A stretch of DNA of 64,000 nt, from assembly GCA_910586485.1 (NCBI GenBank), contig CAJUIA010000013.1:42505-106504 (forward strand), in the 5' to 3' direction. Source of the DNA: an uncultured Acetatifactor sp. (GTDB lineage: Bacteria > Bacillota > Clostridia > Lachnospirales > Lachnospiraceae). The position numbers were made by a program, and so were the translations under genes. Positions 50,812-59,530 of the stretch are shown piece after piece (position 1 is the first letter of the stretch; the number at the start of each line of letters is the position of its first letter). The notes beneath the pieces are model-generated. The model ran no database searches and was not told the DNA's origin. It was given only the letters and a program-made list of their open reading frames with translations.

Positions 50812-51070
50812 TTCCGCCTGTCCTTCCTTTGGCGGAAAGTATAATCACAGGTGTCATATCCGCCCTGCGCAGCTCTTTGATGATTTCCTCACCGGGTTTC
50901 TCCGGCAGCATCAGATCCAGCAAAATCAGGCTGTAGCTTCCCTGCCTGCCCAGAGCCAGGCCTTCCGCGCCGTTATCCGCGCTGTCTACAGTATAGCCGC
51001 TCTTTTCCAGAACGCTTCGCAGCAGCCCGTTGATCGTCCTGTCATCCTCGATTATTAAAATCCTGCTCAT
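50774..51070 (-). pseudogene. Response regulator truncated within the receiver domain
   Basis: A 98-codon frame: normal receiver start (SRILIIEDDRTINGLLRSVL), acidic pocket, Asp52 (LILLDLMLP), then VIILSAK at 75-81. After Lys81 it diverges into GRTGGNACPAEAHWQHH and stops; the rest of the receiver and the whole DNA-binding domain are lost. The tail overlaps the ATPase remnant in another frame, placing a deletion junction near 50812-50828. ATG 51070 has GAGAAGG upstream. Confidence 0.82.
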
Positions 51071-51083
51071 ACCTTCTCTCCAT

Positions 51084-51179
51084 GATTCCGCTCCGTGGAA
51101 TCTCAAATCTGGATGAAGAGTGCCGCATTTCAGGCATTCTTCAGTGTGAAATTTAAACTTTCCAAGGCAGCTTCGCTGC
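51084..51179 (-). repeat. Three intercistronic hairpins
   Basis: GATTCC/GGAATC (51084-51089, 51097-51102); GAAGAGTGCC/GGCATTCTTC (51115-51124, 51133-51142), the same stem as in repeat copy B; and GCAGC/GCTGC (51167-51171, 51175-51179). They lie between the radical SAM gene and the regulator remnant. Confidence 0.6.
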
Positions 51180-51196
51180 GACTCGCAATCCCAAGG

Positions 51197-51955
51197 TCAA
51201 CAAGCTGGCCGATACGCCGCAATTATATCCAGAATGTGATCCCGGTTAATATTTCCGCCCAAAACACTCCCGTCCGGTTTAAAGCTGACGGTATGCAGAT
51301 CCGCAGGATCCTCATCATAAGGATTTACATATTCTGCGCCGTCCTCAAAATATTCACCAAGATACTTCCTGGCATTCCCCGCCGGAAAAATGACATTTCC
51401 GTCACTTGTCAAAATGTTAATCTCTGCAAAGGCCCCCAGGATTTCTCTGGTCCGTATATTGTAGGGATTATCATGCTCCCTGCTCACAAGATATGCCGGA
51501 TTCATCTTCACGGGAATTCCTTCCTTTATCACACGCTCCCCGAAGTACAACACCGTTTCCAAAGGTATGGTTTCCTGATGGAAGGCGTCTGCGGACAGCA
51601 GAATTTGATTGACTCCGCTTTCGGCCAGACTGTGGACCACCTCCCGGATCCGCTCCTGATCCCGGCTGAAAAACCCATTGGTAATCAGCTGCCTTTTCGG
51701 TATCCCGCACTCCCTTGCCGCCTCATGAATTTTGCACACCTCTTCCGAGTACAGCAGGGGCTCGCCGCCAAAGGTCATCAGAGACTGAATCTGATAAACC
51801 CCGCATAGATCCCGCACTGCCCGCGCCCCGGCCTCCCCGTCAATATGTACTCCGTCGGAAACATGCTCTCCCTCGGAGCAGTGCTTACAGCGGCCGGTGC
51901 AGGCCATTGTTACCACGAACTCTATGCGGTTTAAATTTTTTAAATACTTGTTCAT
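51197..51955 (-). CDS. Radical SAM protein
   Basis: A 252-residue protein with the radical SAM CX3CX2C motif at Cys19, Cys23 and Cys26 (ACTGRCKHC) and a GGEPLLY motif near 62. There is no C-terminal SPASM or twitch cysteine cluster. The reaction is unknown. No precursor peptide gene was seen in the surrounding bases. The ribosome site is poor, and it follows a methyltransferase gene by 14 bases, so it may be expressed by coupling. Confidence 0.87.
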   Translation of the reverse strand: MNKYLKNLNRIEFVVTMACTGRCKHCSEGEHVSDGVHIDGEAGARAVRDLCGVYQIQSLMTFGGEPLLYSEEVCKIHEAARECGIPKRQLITNGFFSRDQERIREVVHSLAESGVNQILLSADAFHQETIPLETVLYFGERVIKEGIPVKMNPAYLVSREHDNPYNIRTREILGAFAEINILTSDGNVIFPAGNARKYLGEYFEDGAEYVNPYDEDPADLHTVSFKPDGSVLGGNINRDHILDIIAAYRPAC

Positions 51956-51969
51956 AACGCTTTTATCCC

Positions 51970-52749
51970 CTATGATGATATAAACATTCCATATTCCTTT
52001 GGTACATTTAAAACATTGTTCGTTGTATTGACCAGCAAAATATCTTTTATTTCCTGCTTAGACACACGCTTTAATGACACCATACCGGAAAGTGAGTAAA
52101 TATATTCCACCATATCGTCTATATTGGTCACTGCCAGGGAATCCGTATATTCTCGCTTTTCGACCGTCGAAAAAAACTGACTCAAAATCTCATATCCGTT
52201 TTGCAGCGTAAAATTCTTATTGATGTTATTTTCAACGCCATATGCAAAAAGAATTTTTGAAAGATATTCTACAATTCCATGCTCGCCATATGTGGCACAG
52301 TAAAAATGCCCCTCTCTCTTTAAAACCCGCCGCACTTCTGCCAACCCCTTCTCCAGATCAGGGACATGATACAGCATCATATTTGCAATGACAACGTCAA
52401 AGGTCTCGTCCGCATACGGTATCTCCTGAATATCTATCACCCTGTATTCCATATGATCAAAACTGCCTGTATTTTCTTTGGCTGCCATTAACATTCCTTC
52501 CGAAAAATCAGAAAGTACTATTTGGGAGCAGCAGCCAATCAAAGACTCCCTGTTTTTCCACATATCTCCGTTTCCACAGCCCAACTCTAATACCCTGTCC
52601 CCTTTCTCGATTTCATAATTTGAAACGATCCAGTTTCCAAAGCCCATCTTATTCGTTGAATATTTATCATGAATTGAGATTCTCGTATTTAAATTATTTG
52701 CAGTAGCATACTGCTGCTTTACAACGGTTGTATCATTGATTTTGCTCAT
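51970..52749 (-). CDS. Class I SAM-dependent methyltransferase
   Basis: A 259-residue soluble methyltransferase of the Methyltransf_11/UbiE class: motif I VLELGCGNGD (53-62), DVVIANMMLYHV and EVRRVLKREGHFYC. The target is unknown. The start is ATG 52749 with GGAGG; the in-frame extension to 52842 passes through four hairpins and is rejected. Together with the radical SAM protein and the MATE exporter it could form a small modification and export unit, but this is speculative. Confidence 0.88.
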   Translation of the reverse strand: MSKINDTTVVKQQYATANNLNTRISIHDKYSTNKMGFGNWIVSNYEIEKGDRVLELGCGNGDMWKNRESLIGCCSQIVLSDFSEGMLMAAKENTGSFDHMEYRVIDIQEIPYADETFDVVIANMMLYHVPDLEKGLAEVRRVLKREGHFYCATYGEHGIVEYLSKILFAYGVENNINKNFTLQNGYEILSQFFSTVEKREYTDSLAVTNIDDMVEYIYSLSGMVSLKRVSKQEIKDILLVNTTNNVLNVPKEYGMFISS

Positions 52750-52767
52750 AATTTCCTCCATTCCGAA

Positions 52768-52885
52768 GCGTTCTATGCTGAGGAACGCGAGCAGAATCTC
52801 AAATTCTGCTATGCGATCAAGGAGTTTGTGACACTTCTGCACAAACTCCCGCTTGAAAAATCAGCACATCAGTGTGATTTTTCAA
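52768..52885 (-). repeat. Four tandem perfect hairpins
   Basis: Perfect stems at 52768-52773/52783-52788, 52790-52797/52803-52810, 52821-52830/52840-52849 and 52853-52863/52875-52885 (6, 8, 10 and 11 bp). They fill the 139 bases between the MATE and methyltransferase genes. None has a full T run on the minus strand. Confidence 0.7.
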
Positions 52886-52888
52886 TCT

Positions 52889-54265
52889 TCACCTCGTCAA
52901 ATCCTGTACCCACTTATATTTCCGAAACCGCACCAATACCCAGGGAATCTTCCCCACCTCGTCTAAGCAGGTACACCCGTAAACCAGTACCGGCGGCCAG
53001 TGCAGGACAAAGGCCCCCACAAGCGCAAGAGGAATTGCAATCATCCACATACAGACAATCAGGCTGTACATATCGAATAAAGTATCCCCGCCCCCATCCA
53101 GCACGCCGTTGATTACAACGGTATTGATACAGCGTCCGATCATATATACAGCCATCACCGCCATCATTCCCAGAAGACATTCCCTTGCCTGAGCCGTCAG
53201 CACTACCATCCTCGTTATAAGCGGCGTCGCCGCAAGCACAAGAACAGCAGACAAAAGGCCAATGAGATAGGAAATATTTTTGAGCTTAATTCCGTAAGCC
53301 TTTCCACGGTCAAGACGTCCCGCGCCAAGCTCATTCCCTACCATAATACCTGCCGCACTGCCAATGCCGTTGCACATACAGCAGATCAAATCCCTTACCA
53401 CTGCCGCTACGGAATTGGCCGCCGCGGCATCGGTGCCCATATGCCCCATAATCGCCGTATACGAGGTAAACCCAATTCCCCAGCACAAACAGCCGCCCAT
53501 AAGCGGCAGACACTGCTTTGCAAAATCAGCCTTAAGCTGTCCGGGCAGCTTTAAAAATCGTTCAAAAGCCGGACGGATATACGATCCTTTTGATGATACA
53601 AAAATACATAAGGCAAGCTCGACAATTCGGGACAGGGTAGTGGCCAGCGCGGCGCCTCCGGCCTGCATCTTCGGCATACCGAACAGTCCGAAAATAAAGA
53701 TGGCATTTAATCCGATATTTAAAAGCACAGCACAGGTGCTGATCAGCGCGCAGGGCTTTACATGATCCGACACCTTCATAATTGTCAAATAACATTGAGA
53801 GATACCCGTAAGCAGATAGGACCAGCCTGCAATGCGCAGATAGGCACTGCCAATGGCAATCAGCGCGGCATCCGGCGTAAAAATGTGCATGAGCAGCTCC
53901 GGTGCCAGCTCACATGCAAGGAAGAAGAGAACCGACACGATTCCGCCGAAACGAAGTATCATATTGAAAATATTCTCTAGCGTATATTTGTCGCCCTTTC
54001 CCCAATATTGGGCACCAAGAATGGCCCCGGCCCCTGTAATGGCTCCAAGGATCATATTCTGGATAAACTGAATCTGTGTTGCAAGGGAAACGGCAGTCAT
54101 CTCGTCCTGCGCAACCTTTCCCAGCATCAGTGCATCCCCCGCCGCTACCGCCGCAAGCATCAGGCTCTGAAAGGCAATGGGCAGGGCCAGCCTCGTCAGT
54201 GTTTTATAAAATTCCTTATGATTGAGGATCCCATCCTCTTTCTTCTGCATTGTCTCTGAAGCCAC
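52889..54265 (-). CDS. MATE-family efflux transporter
   Basis: A 458-residue protein with twelve transmembrane segments in two halves (LALPIAFQSLMLAAVAAGDA, GAILGAQYWGKGD in the first; NSVAAVVRDLICCMCNGIGS, GIMVGNELGAGR in the second), the MATE pattern. It exports cationic drugs or metabolites using Na+ or H+. The start is GTG 54265 or ATG 54250; neither has a strong ribosome site. Confidence 0.93.
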   Translation of the reverse strand: MASETMQKKEDGILNHKEFYKTLTRLALPIAFQSLMLAAVAAGDALMLGKVAQDEMTAVSLATQIQFIQNMILGAITGAGAILGAQYWGKGDKYTLENIFNMILRFGGIVSVLFFLACELAPELLMHIFTPDAALIAIGSAYLRIAGWSYLLTGISQCYLTIMKVSDHVKPCALISTCAVLLNIGLNAIFIFGLFGMPKMQAGGAALATTLSRIVELALCIFVSSKGSYIRPAFERFLKLPGQLKADFAKQCLPLMGGCLCWGIGFTSYTAIMGHMGTDAAAANSVAAVVRDLICCMCNGIGSAAGIMVGNELGAGRLDRGKAYGIKLKNISYLIGLLSAVLVLAATPLITRMVVLTAQARECLLGMMAVMAVYMIGRCINTVVINGVLDGGGDTLFDMYSLIVCMWMIAIPLALVGAFVLHWPPVLVYGCTCLDEVGKIPWVLVRFRKYKWVQDLTR

Positions 54266-54327
54266 CCGTCAATTATTCCTTCACCACCAGACCGCATTCC
54301 GGCCAGCCCTTTCATAACTGTCCTCCA

Positions 54328-54714
54328 CTAAATGGCAATCCACCAGCATACGCCATACCTGTCAATAACCGTGGCGCAGCATTTGCTCCAGGGAAGCTCA
54401 TGAATTGTTTCAAGAACTACGCCTCCATCACTCAACACATCAAATGCACGCTGAACACGCTCTTCACTTCCCATTTCAAAAACATTAAAAGTCATTGTTT
54501 CCCATTTCATTTTGTGAATAAATTCCACGTCACAGGGATTTTGTGCTTCACTGATTGCCAGAAAGCCTTCGCCATCAACCGATAATTCACAATGCTCATA
54601 TTCCGTCCCCGCGGCATTCTTCATTTCCAGAGTTATTTCCGCACCAAACGCCTTACAGTATATCTGCGCTGCCTCTATACTGTTTTTTACATAAACCTGC
54701 GTGTAATTTTTCAT
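54328..54714 (-). CDS. VOC-family (PhnB/glyoxalase-like) protein
   Basis: A 128-residue protein of the VOC fold in the PhnB-like subgroup (YVKNSIEAAQIYCKAFGAEI at the start, VIDRYGVCWWIAI at the end). The function is not set; homologs bind small molecules or metal. AAAGGAG precedes ATG 54714. It is transcribed with the same strand as the MATE gene 62 bases on. Confidence 0.85.
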   Translation of the reverse strand: MKNYTQVYVKNSIEAAQIYCKAFGAEITLEMKNAAGTEYEHCELSVDGEGFLAISEAQNPCDVEFIHKMKWETMTFNVFEMGSEERVQRAFDVLSDGGVVLETIHELPWSKCCATVIDRYGVCWWIAI

Positions 54715-54812
54715 AATATACTGCTCCTTTGCTATATCCTGTCAGATACCTCTATACTGTCATGATTCATCATCCTATTATATTTGAGCTTGTGCCTCAG
54801 TTCTTCCATTAT

Positions 54813-55583
54813 TCATGCTTGCGTACATGCCTGCGCCGCCAGATCCAGCGCCAGCAAGAAGCATTTCTCCTGTGTGTCCCACTCACGTTCAGTTCCCAGC
54901 AGGTCATTGTGCCATTCTTCCTCTTGCAGACAGTCGCTGGCAAATAAAAATGCCTTCAGCGATAAACCGTGGTACTCACATACAGCCTGCAATCCGGCAA
55001 GCTCCATCTCCACGGCAATACATCCTTCTTTTCTCAGCTTTTCGGCTTTTCCCGATGTTTCACGATACACGGCATCGGTAGTCCAGGTGCGCCCCGTCAC
55101 ATAAGCTGCCTTCTTCTCTTCCATAAAAGCCGCAACCCTCTTCCAATTTTTCAACTCAATATACTCGGATGCAGCTATATAATGATAGGACAATCCCTCG
55201 TCTCGATACGCCCAGGTCGGTATCATCAGCTTTCCGTCTGTCAGCTGACTGTTCAAAGTCCCGCAGGAGCCAAACACCACATACTCCCTGCATCCCGTCA
55301 GGCAAAGAGCTTCTTCCAGACAGGCCGCTGCCGCCGGAGCAGAAACCAGAGACATATAAAACGCAATCTTTTTCCCTTTCCATTCCGTCAAATAAATCGG
55401 GTGGTTTCCGTTGCTGCATCCGATTTCCGCTGCCTGCTCACATTTCAAATGCTTCAATGCCCATTCAATTACTTTGAACGAAAAAGTAATCACGCACACA
55501 TCACATATTTTATCATTTTTTCCGTAAAATGCTTCCGGTGTCAATAAAGGTTCTGTTTTCAGATCTAATGTCTCATGTATCAT
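54813..55583 (-). CDS. Nucleoside phosphorylase (PNP/UDP family)
   Basis: A 256-residue enzyme with the family 1 phosphorylase pattern: VVFGSCGTLNSQL (phosphate/base region), TGRTWTTDAVYRET and AVEMELAGLQAVC (purine/ribose binding). It splits nucleosides with phosphate. The start is ATG 55583 with GGGAGGG upstream. The exact base preference cannot be read. Confidence 0.87.
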   Translation of the reverse strand: MIHETLDLKTEPLLTPEAFYGKNDKICDVCVITFSFKVIEWALKHLKCEQAAEIGCSNGNHPIYLTEWKGKKIAFYMSLVSAPAAAACLEEALCLTGCREYVVFGSCGTLNSQLTDGKLMIPTWAYRDEGLSYHYIAASEYIELKNWKRVAAFMEEKKAAYVTGRTWTTDAVYRETSGKAEKLRKEGCIAVEMELAGLQAVCEYHGLSLKAFLFASDCLQEEEWHNDLLGTEREWDTQEKCFLLALDLAAQACTQA

Positions 55584-55612
55584 TTTTCCCTCCCTTTTAC
55601 CATAACTCACCC

Positions 55613-55647
55613 GCCTCAACACCCTTCATTCAAATACCTGTTGAGGC
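55613..55647 (-). repeat. Intercistronic hairpin
   Basis: GCCTCAACA (55613-55621) pairs perfectly with TGTTGAGGC (55639-55647), between the propeller stop and the phosphorylase start. Confidence 0.55.
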
Positions 55648-55694
55648 AATTTTGAATGCTCCCGTCTTATGGTTTTAGCGTCCAACAACTGGCC

Positions 55695-56552
55695 TTATTT
55701 CACATCGCTGCTTAAGTCAATTCTGTCAATTCCCAAAATATTGCGGGAAGACAGATACATAAAACTGCCTTCTATCCAGGTGCAGCCCGACAGCTTTAAG
55801 GGTGTATTCATTACCTTTACCTTTTCCAAAGTGTCTTTTTCCCAAAAGGCGATTTCCGAGCAGGGGTAAGAGACCGTTATCAGCATATCTTCGAACATTC
55901 CCGCGCAGAAAAACATTTTTTTATGTACATTTCTGGCCAAGATCTCAACTTCAAAGTTCTGCAGACTGATTTTAAAAAGCTTTCCGTCATGGCCTGCGGC
56001 ATATAAGGTTTCTCCGTCAATATACAGATCACCGATATTTTTCTTTCCTAAAACAAGCTGCTTTATAACCGAAAGATTCTTTTTGTCCAATAACAGCAAT
56101 TTCCCCTCTACCGTTCCGCATACCAGAAAGGAACCATATGTTTTGACACTCCACATACTGCTTTCGGAAACAATAAACTCCTTTTTCTGATACGACTGCC
56201 TGTCCAGAGTAATCACCTTTCCGTTTCGGATAGAACAGTAAATCGTATCGTCGTCAACTGTAATCCCGCATATATCAGAACTCAAATCATTGCCTAACTG
56301 CCATTTCCCAAGCAGCTCATAATCCCTTTGGTTTATACAATATAGTGTACAAAAATCATATACAAAGATCTGTTCCCCATCTGCAGCCAGTTTTCGCGAT
56401 AAACCCTCCTTGTCAAAAACCGTCTTTTGCAGGATCATCTTCCCGGAGCATTTGTCAATTTTCATCAGCCTTGTCCCGCACATGCAGTCAATGCACTGCT
56501 CCCCAATATGGAAACCTGTTACAATTCCGCCCGTTTCTGCTATATGCTCCAT
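55695..56552 (-). CDS. Intracellular beta-propeller (WD40/PQQ-like) protein
   Basis: A 285-residue protein without signal peptide, built of six or so repeats of about 40 residues (IYCSIRNGKVITLDRQS, LVCGTVEGKLLLLDKKN, LYAAGHDGKLFKISLQN). It is a likely binding or scaffold protein. It has its own consensus promoter at 56611-56639, although it lies just after the ABC cassette on the same strand. Confidence 0.75.
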   Translation of the reverse strand: MEHIAETGGIVTGFHIGEQCIDCMCGTRLMKIDKCSGKMILQKTVFDKEGLSRKLAADGEQIFVYDFCTLYCINQRDYELLGKWQLGNDLSSDICGITVDDDTIYCSIRNGKVITLDRQSYQKKEFIVSESSMWSVKTYGSFLVCGTVEGKLLLLDKKNLSVIKQLVLGKKNIGDLYIDGETLYAAGHDGKLFKISLQNFEVEILARNVHKKMFFCAGMFEDMLITVSYPCSEIAFWEKDTLEKVKVMNTPLKLSGCTWIEGSFMYLSSRNILGIDRIDLSSDVK

Positions 56553-56610
56553 GCCTTTACCCTTTCATACTTTCAAACATGTCGGCACAGCCAACACAAA
56601 CAATGCACTG

Positions 56611-56639
56611 ATTATAACAAAAAAGAAGAAATCTATCAA
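56611..56639 (-). promoter_or_regulatory. Promoter of the propeller gene
   Basis: On the minus strand TTGATA (56634-56639), 17-base spacer, TATAAT (56611-56616), 58 bases before ATG 56552. Confidence 0.72.
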
Positions 56640-56654
56640 TTAGTTTTAAATGCG

Positions 56655-57512
56655 TTATGTTATATAGTATAAATATACATCATCCAGATTGACCGCCTTC
56701 TCCGGCTGCGCGTTTGCGGGTGCGTCTTCATTGATTACCTTTAGTGACAGGCCTTTCTCACTTTTCCTGAGATTGCTGATCAGATACCTCGCCTGCATAT
56801 CCGGCAGCTCCGCTTCCGCAATCTCTACATTCCATACATATCCCCGCACCTTTTCGATCAGCCTGCCCGGCGTTTCGATTTCTATCACATTCCCTGCCTT
56901 CAGAAGCACAATTTCCTTTGCAATCGCCTCAATATCAGAAACAATATGCGTGGCCAGCAGCACGATCCGGTTTGTTGCAATCTGACTGATATAATTTCGA
57001 ATATGAATCCTTTCCTGGGGATCGACTCCTGCCGTAGGCTCATTCAATATCAAAAGCGCCGGATCATTTAAAAGCGCCTGCGCCAGCAGCAGGCGCTGCT
57101 TCATGCCGCCCGAAAATCCGCCAATCCTTTTATTCCGCGCCGATTCCAGATTAAAAATCTGCAAAAGCTCCTGGGACCTGCTCTTCGCCGTTCTTCGATC
57201 CAGCCCTTTCAAATGCGCCATATACATCAAAAAAGCGCACGCCGTAAAATCCTCGTAATACCCCTGCTGCTGCGGCATATAGCCTAAAACCTTTCTGTAT
57301 TCCCTGCCGCCCTTGAGAATTTCCCGCCCGTTCCAAAGGATCTGCCCCTCCTGCCTTGCAATATTGCCCGTAATCAAATTGATAAGCGTACTCTTCCCCG
57401 CCCCGTTTGGCCCCAGAATCCCATAGACTCCGGGGGTAAACGTAAAGCTTACATGATTTAAGGCTTTGACATCGCCAAAGCTTTTAGTCAGATTTTCTAC
57501 TTTTAATTCCAT
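56655..57512 (-). CDS. ABC transporter ATP-binding protein with altered Walker B
   Basis: A 285-residue ATPase: Walker A GPNGAGKST (34-42), signature GFSGGMKQR near 132-140 and H-loop THI near 190. The Walker B reads LLILNEP, with Asn157 instead of the usual Asp and the catalytic Glu158 kept. The C-terminal 70 residues are an extra domain. It overlaps the permease gene by 29 nt, so they are translated together; permease and ATPase form one export or immunity unit with the genes to their left on the strand. Confidence 0.88.
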   Translation of the reverse strand: MELKVENLTKSFGDVKALNHVSFTFTPGVYGILGPNGAGKSTLINLITGNIARQEGQILWNGREILKGGREYRKVLGYMPQQQGYYEDFTACAFLMYMAHLKGLDRRTAKSRSQELLQIFNLESARNKRIGGFSGGMKQRLLLAQALLNDPALLILNEPTAGVDPQERIHIRNYISQIATNRIVLLATHIVSDIEAIAKEIVLLKAGNVIEIETPGRLIEKVRGYVWNVEIAEAELPDMQARYLISNLRKSEKGLSLKVINEDAPANAQPEKAVNLDDVYLYYIT

Positions 57513-59448
57513 TCTTTAATCCCTTTTTGCATATGAATGTTTCCAGCAGCTTGCACACGCCAATACACACCGTCGTAAAAATCAGATATTTCAACAGATA
57601 CCTTGCAAGGAAATACTGCCATATGGTACAGTGTATGCGGATATGAGACAATGTCAAAATACTCTGTACCGGGGCGGCCAGTCCCTTAAGCCCATACACA
57701 GCCGCCACGGAAATGTTCTCAAATAAAAGCACTGTAAAACAGACCACTAATGTAATGAACATCATAACACGGAGCTTAATACGATACAGGTCATTTTCAC
57801 GATGGCTGCTGCGGATCATACATACCATGCCGCTGCCGCTTTCGGCGATATACATCCCGATGCAGTTCCACAAAATTACAAGCAGCAGTCCCAAATTCAG
57901 CATTGCATCATCACTTTTCAGCAGATGCTCGTAGCTGTATAAATTCACATACCAGACGGCAATGCCGGATTCCTGCGATATGCTTTTCAGGCTTTCCGTC
58001 TGCTCCTGAATCTGTTTTAAGAACAGGCGCTCCTGGGAAAAAGAATCGTACCACATGCCCAGCAGAAACCTTGCCTCCCCATCGGCTGCTTCCGCGTACC
58101 GTTTCCCATATTCGTCATCTATCCGGGCAAGCTTTTCTGTCAACCGGTCGATCTCCCTTTGGGAATCCTCCCCCGGTTCTCCAAGATAATGCTCCATGAA
58201 CGCATAGTAAAGCTCCTGCTGGGTAGAGCGCTTGATCTGCGTGAAATCCGCCCGGTAACAAATCAAGACTGCCAGCAACAATATGGCAATCAGCCCTTTC
58301 TGACTGATCAAAACCTTATAACCCTCCAGCCCTGTGAGGGAACGCTTTTCCAAAAAACACCCCCGAAGGCTTTCCAGCTTTACCCTAACCGCCTCCATCG
58401 CCTGGTGAAGCCGGCTTACCTTGGAGCTGCAGGGGTAACGCCGGCAGCAGATCAATATCCCTGCCCCCGCTCCAAGCAGGTATACTGCCGCCAATGCTGC
58501 CAGGATCGCGGCGTTCCGGTTGACCGCATACTCCAAAATATTCAGATTCTGATACCTTGTAAAATAATCATTCTCCGCGGTCTGATACCATATATTACAA
58601 TATTTCAGCAGCTTCCAGACATTGCTGCCGTCTATTTTTACATACAAAAAATATTCCGCCGCGATAAAGCCGCCGGAAATACCGACTGCCAGTACCGTAT
58701 GGTCAAAAACCAAAGCGGCAGACCATACCAGCACCATAATCACATACAATATCACCGTCCGATAAAGCAGATAGAGGACAAGTGCCTGCCACACCGCAAG
58801 CTTTATGGGAAAATTTGCAAGACCGGCAAATGTCTGTGCTGGACAGAAAAGAAACGTCAGCGGATTTTCATGAAACAGCAGCGTTCCCTCCAGCAAAATG
58901 CCTGCCTGAAATAAAAATGTAACGGCAAACGCCCAGATCAAAAGTGCCCCCAGCTTTTCTAACGCCAGCCGCAGTCTTCCGTACTCTGCAGGAAACGTAA
59001 TGCTCCGGACTCTTTTTTTCCCGGTCTCGCTTAATTCCAGGGCGATTGCCAGCCCGCACAGACATGCACACAGCCCCCCCAGCCGAAACGCAAAAAATTC
59101 CGTTACCGTCCGTCCCTTTACATAGGTCAGCTCTATCTCCTGCAGCGATGCAAACGCTTCCCTCGTCAGTGCCACATTTCTTTTTGAAAAGCTGTTCTCC
59201 TTTGAAAAAATACTGATCCCGTCCATGGCATCAGCCTGCTCCATGATCGCCTGTATTTTCGCCCGGTAGGTATCAATGTGCTGCAGCTCCTGCTCTCTCA
59301 GGTAAGCCTCGTATGTCTGACCATATTGCTCTATCCGCTTACGGTCATTTTTCTCACAATCCTGCCAAAAGACAAACAGCTCCATAAATAAAAGCAGAAG
59401 CAGAAACGCAGACAGCCTTCTGTTTACAAGAATCTTCTTCCATTCCAT
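57484..59448 (-). CDS. Large ABC permease with two homologous halves
   Basis: A 654-residue membrane protein. Each half has an N-terminal membrane segment, a charged extracellular domain of about 80-100 residues and a block of five or so membrane segments (starts at about 10 and at about 375, GLIAILLLAVLICY). This looks like two fused ABC-2 type permeases, similar in plan to bacteriocin-immunity membrane proteins. It is coupled to the ATPase gene by overlap. Substrate unknown; the small secreted protein at the head of the operon is a candidate. Confidence 0.75.
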   Translation of the reverse strand: MEWKKILVNRRLSAFLLLLLFMELFVFWQDCEKNDRKRIEQYGQTYEAYLREQELQHIDTYRAKIQAIMEQADAMDGISIFSKENSFSKRNVALTREAFASLQEIELTYVKGRTVTEFFAFRLGGLCACLCGLAIALELSETGKKRVRSITFPAEYGRLRLALEKLGALLIWAFAVTFLFQAGILLEGTLLFHENPLTFLFCPAQTFAGLANFPIKLAVWQALVLYLLYRTVILYVIMVLVWSAALVFDHTVLAVGISGGFIAAEYFLYVKIDGSNVWKLLKYCNIWYQTAENDYFTRYQNLNILEYAVNRNAAILAALAAVYLLGAGAGILICCRRYPCSSKVSRLHQAMEAVRVKLESLRGCFLEKRSLTGLEGYKVLISQKGLIAILLLAVLICYRADFTQIKRSTQQELYYAFMEHYLGEPGEDSQREIDRLTEKLARIDDEYGKRYAEAADGEARFLLGMWYDSFSQERLFLKQIQEQTESLKSISQESGIAVWYVNLYSYEHLLKSDDAMLNLGLLLVILWNCIGMYIAESGSGMVCMIRSSHRENDLYRIKLRVMMFITLVVCFTVLLFENISVAAVYGLKGLAAPVQSILTLSHIRIHCTIWQYFLARYLLKYLIFTTVCIGVCKLLETFICKKGLKNGIKSRKSD

Positions 59449-59487
59449 ATATTCATCCGCATATTGTTTTAACCAATCATCCCGTAG

Positions 59488-59530
59488 CTAGTGTGCTGTT
59501 AGTTCGATTATGAGCGTGTCAGTACACTAG
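59488..59530 (-). repeat. Intercistronic hairpin at the lipoprotein stop
   Basis: CTAGTGTGCTG (59488-59498) pairs with CAGTACACTAG (59520-59530) with one mismatch. It includes the stop codon of the lipoprotein gene and precedes the permease gene. Confidence 0.5.

Noticed and set aside
51197..54265. RiPP biosynthesis cluster (radical SAM, methyltransferase, MATE)
   Set aside because: No precursor peptide, no SPASM cysteines and no protease or lanthionine enzyme nearby; the adjacency alone is not enough.
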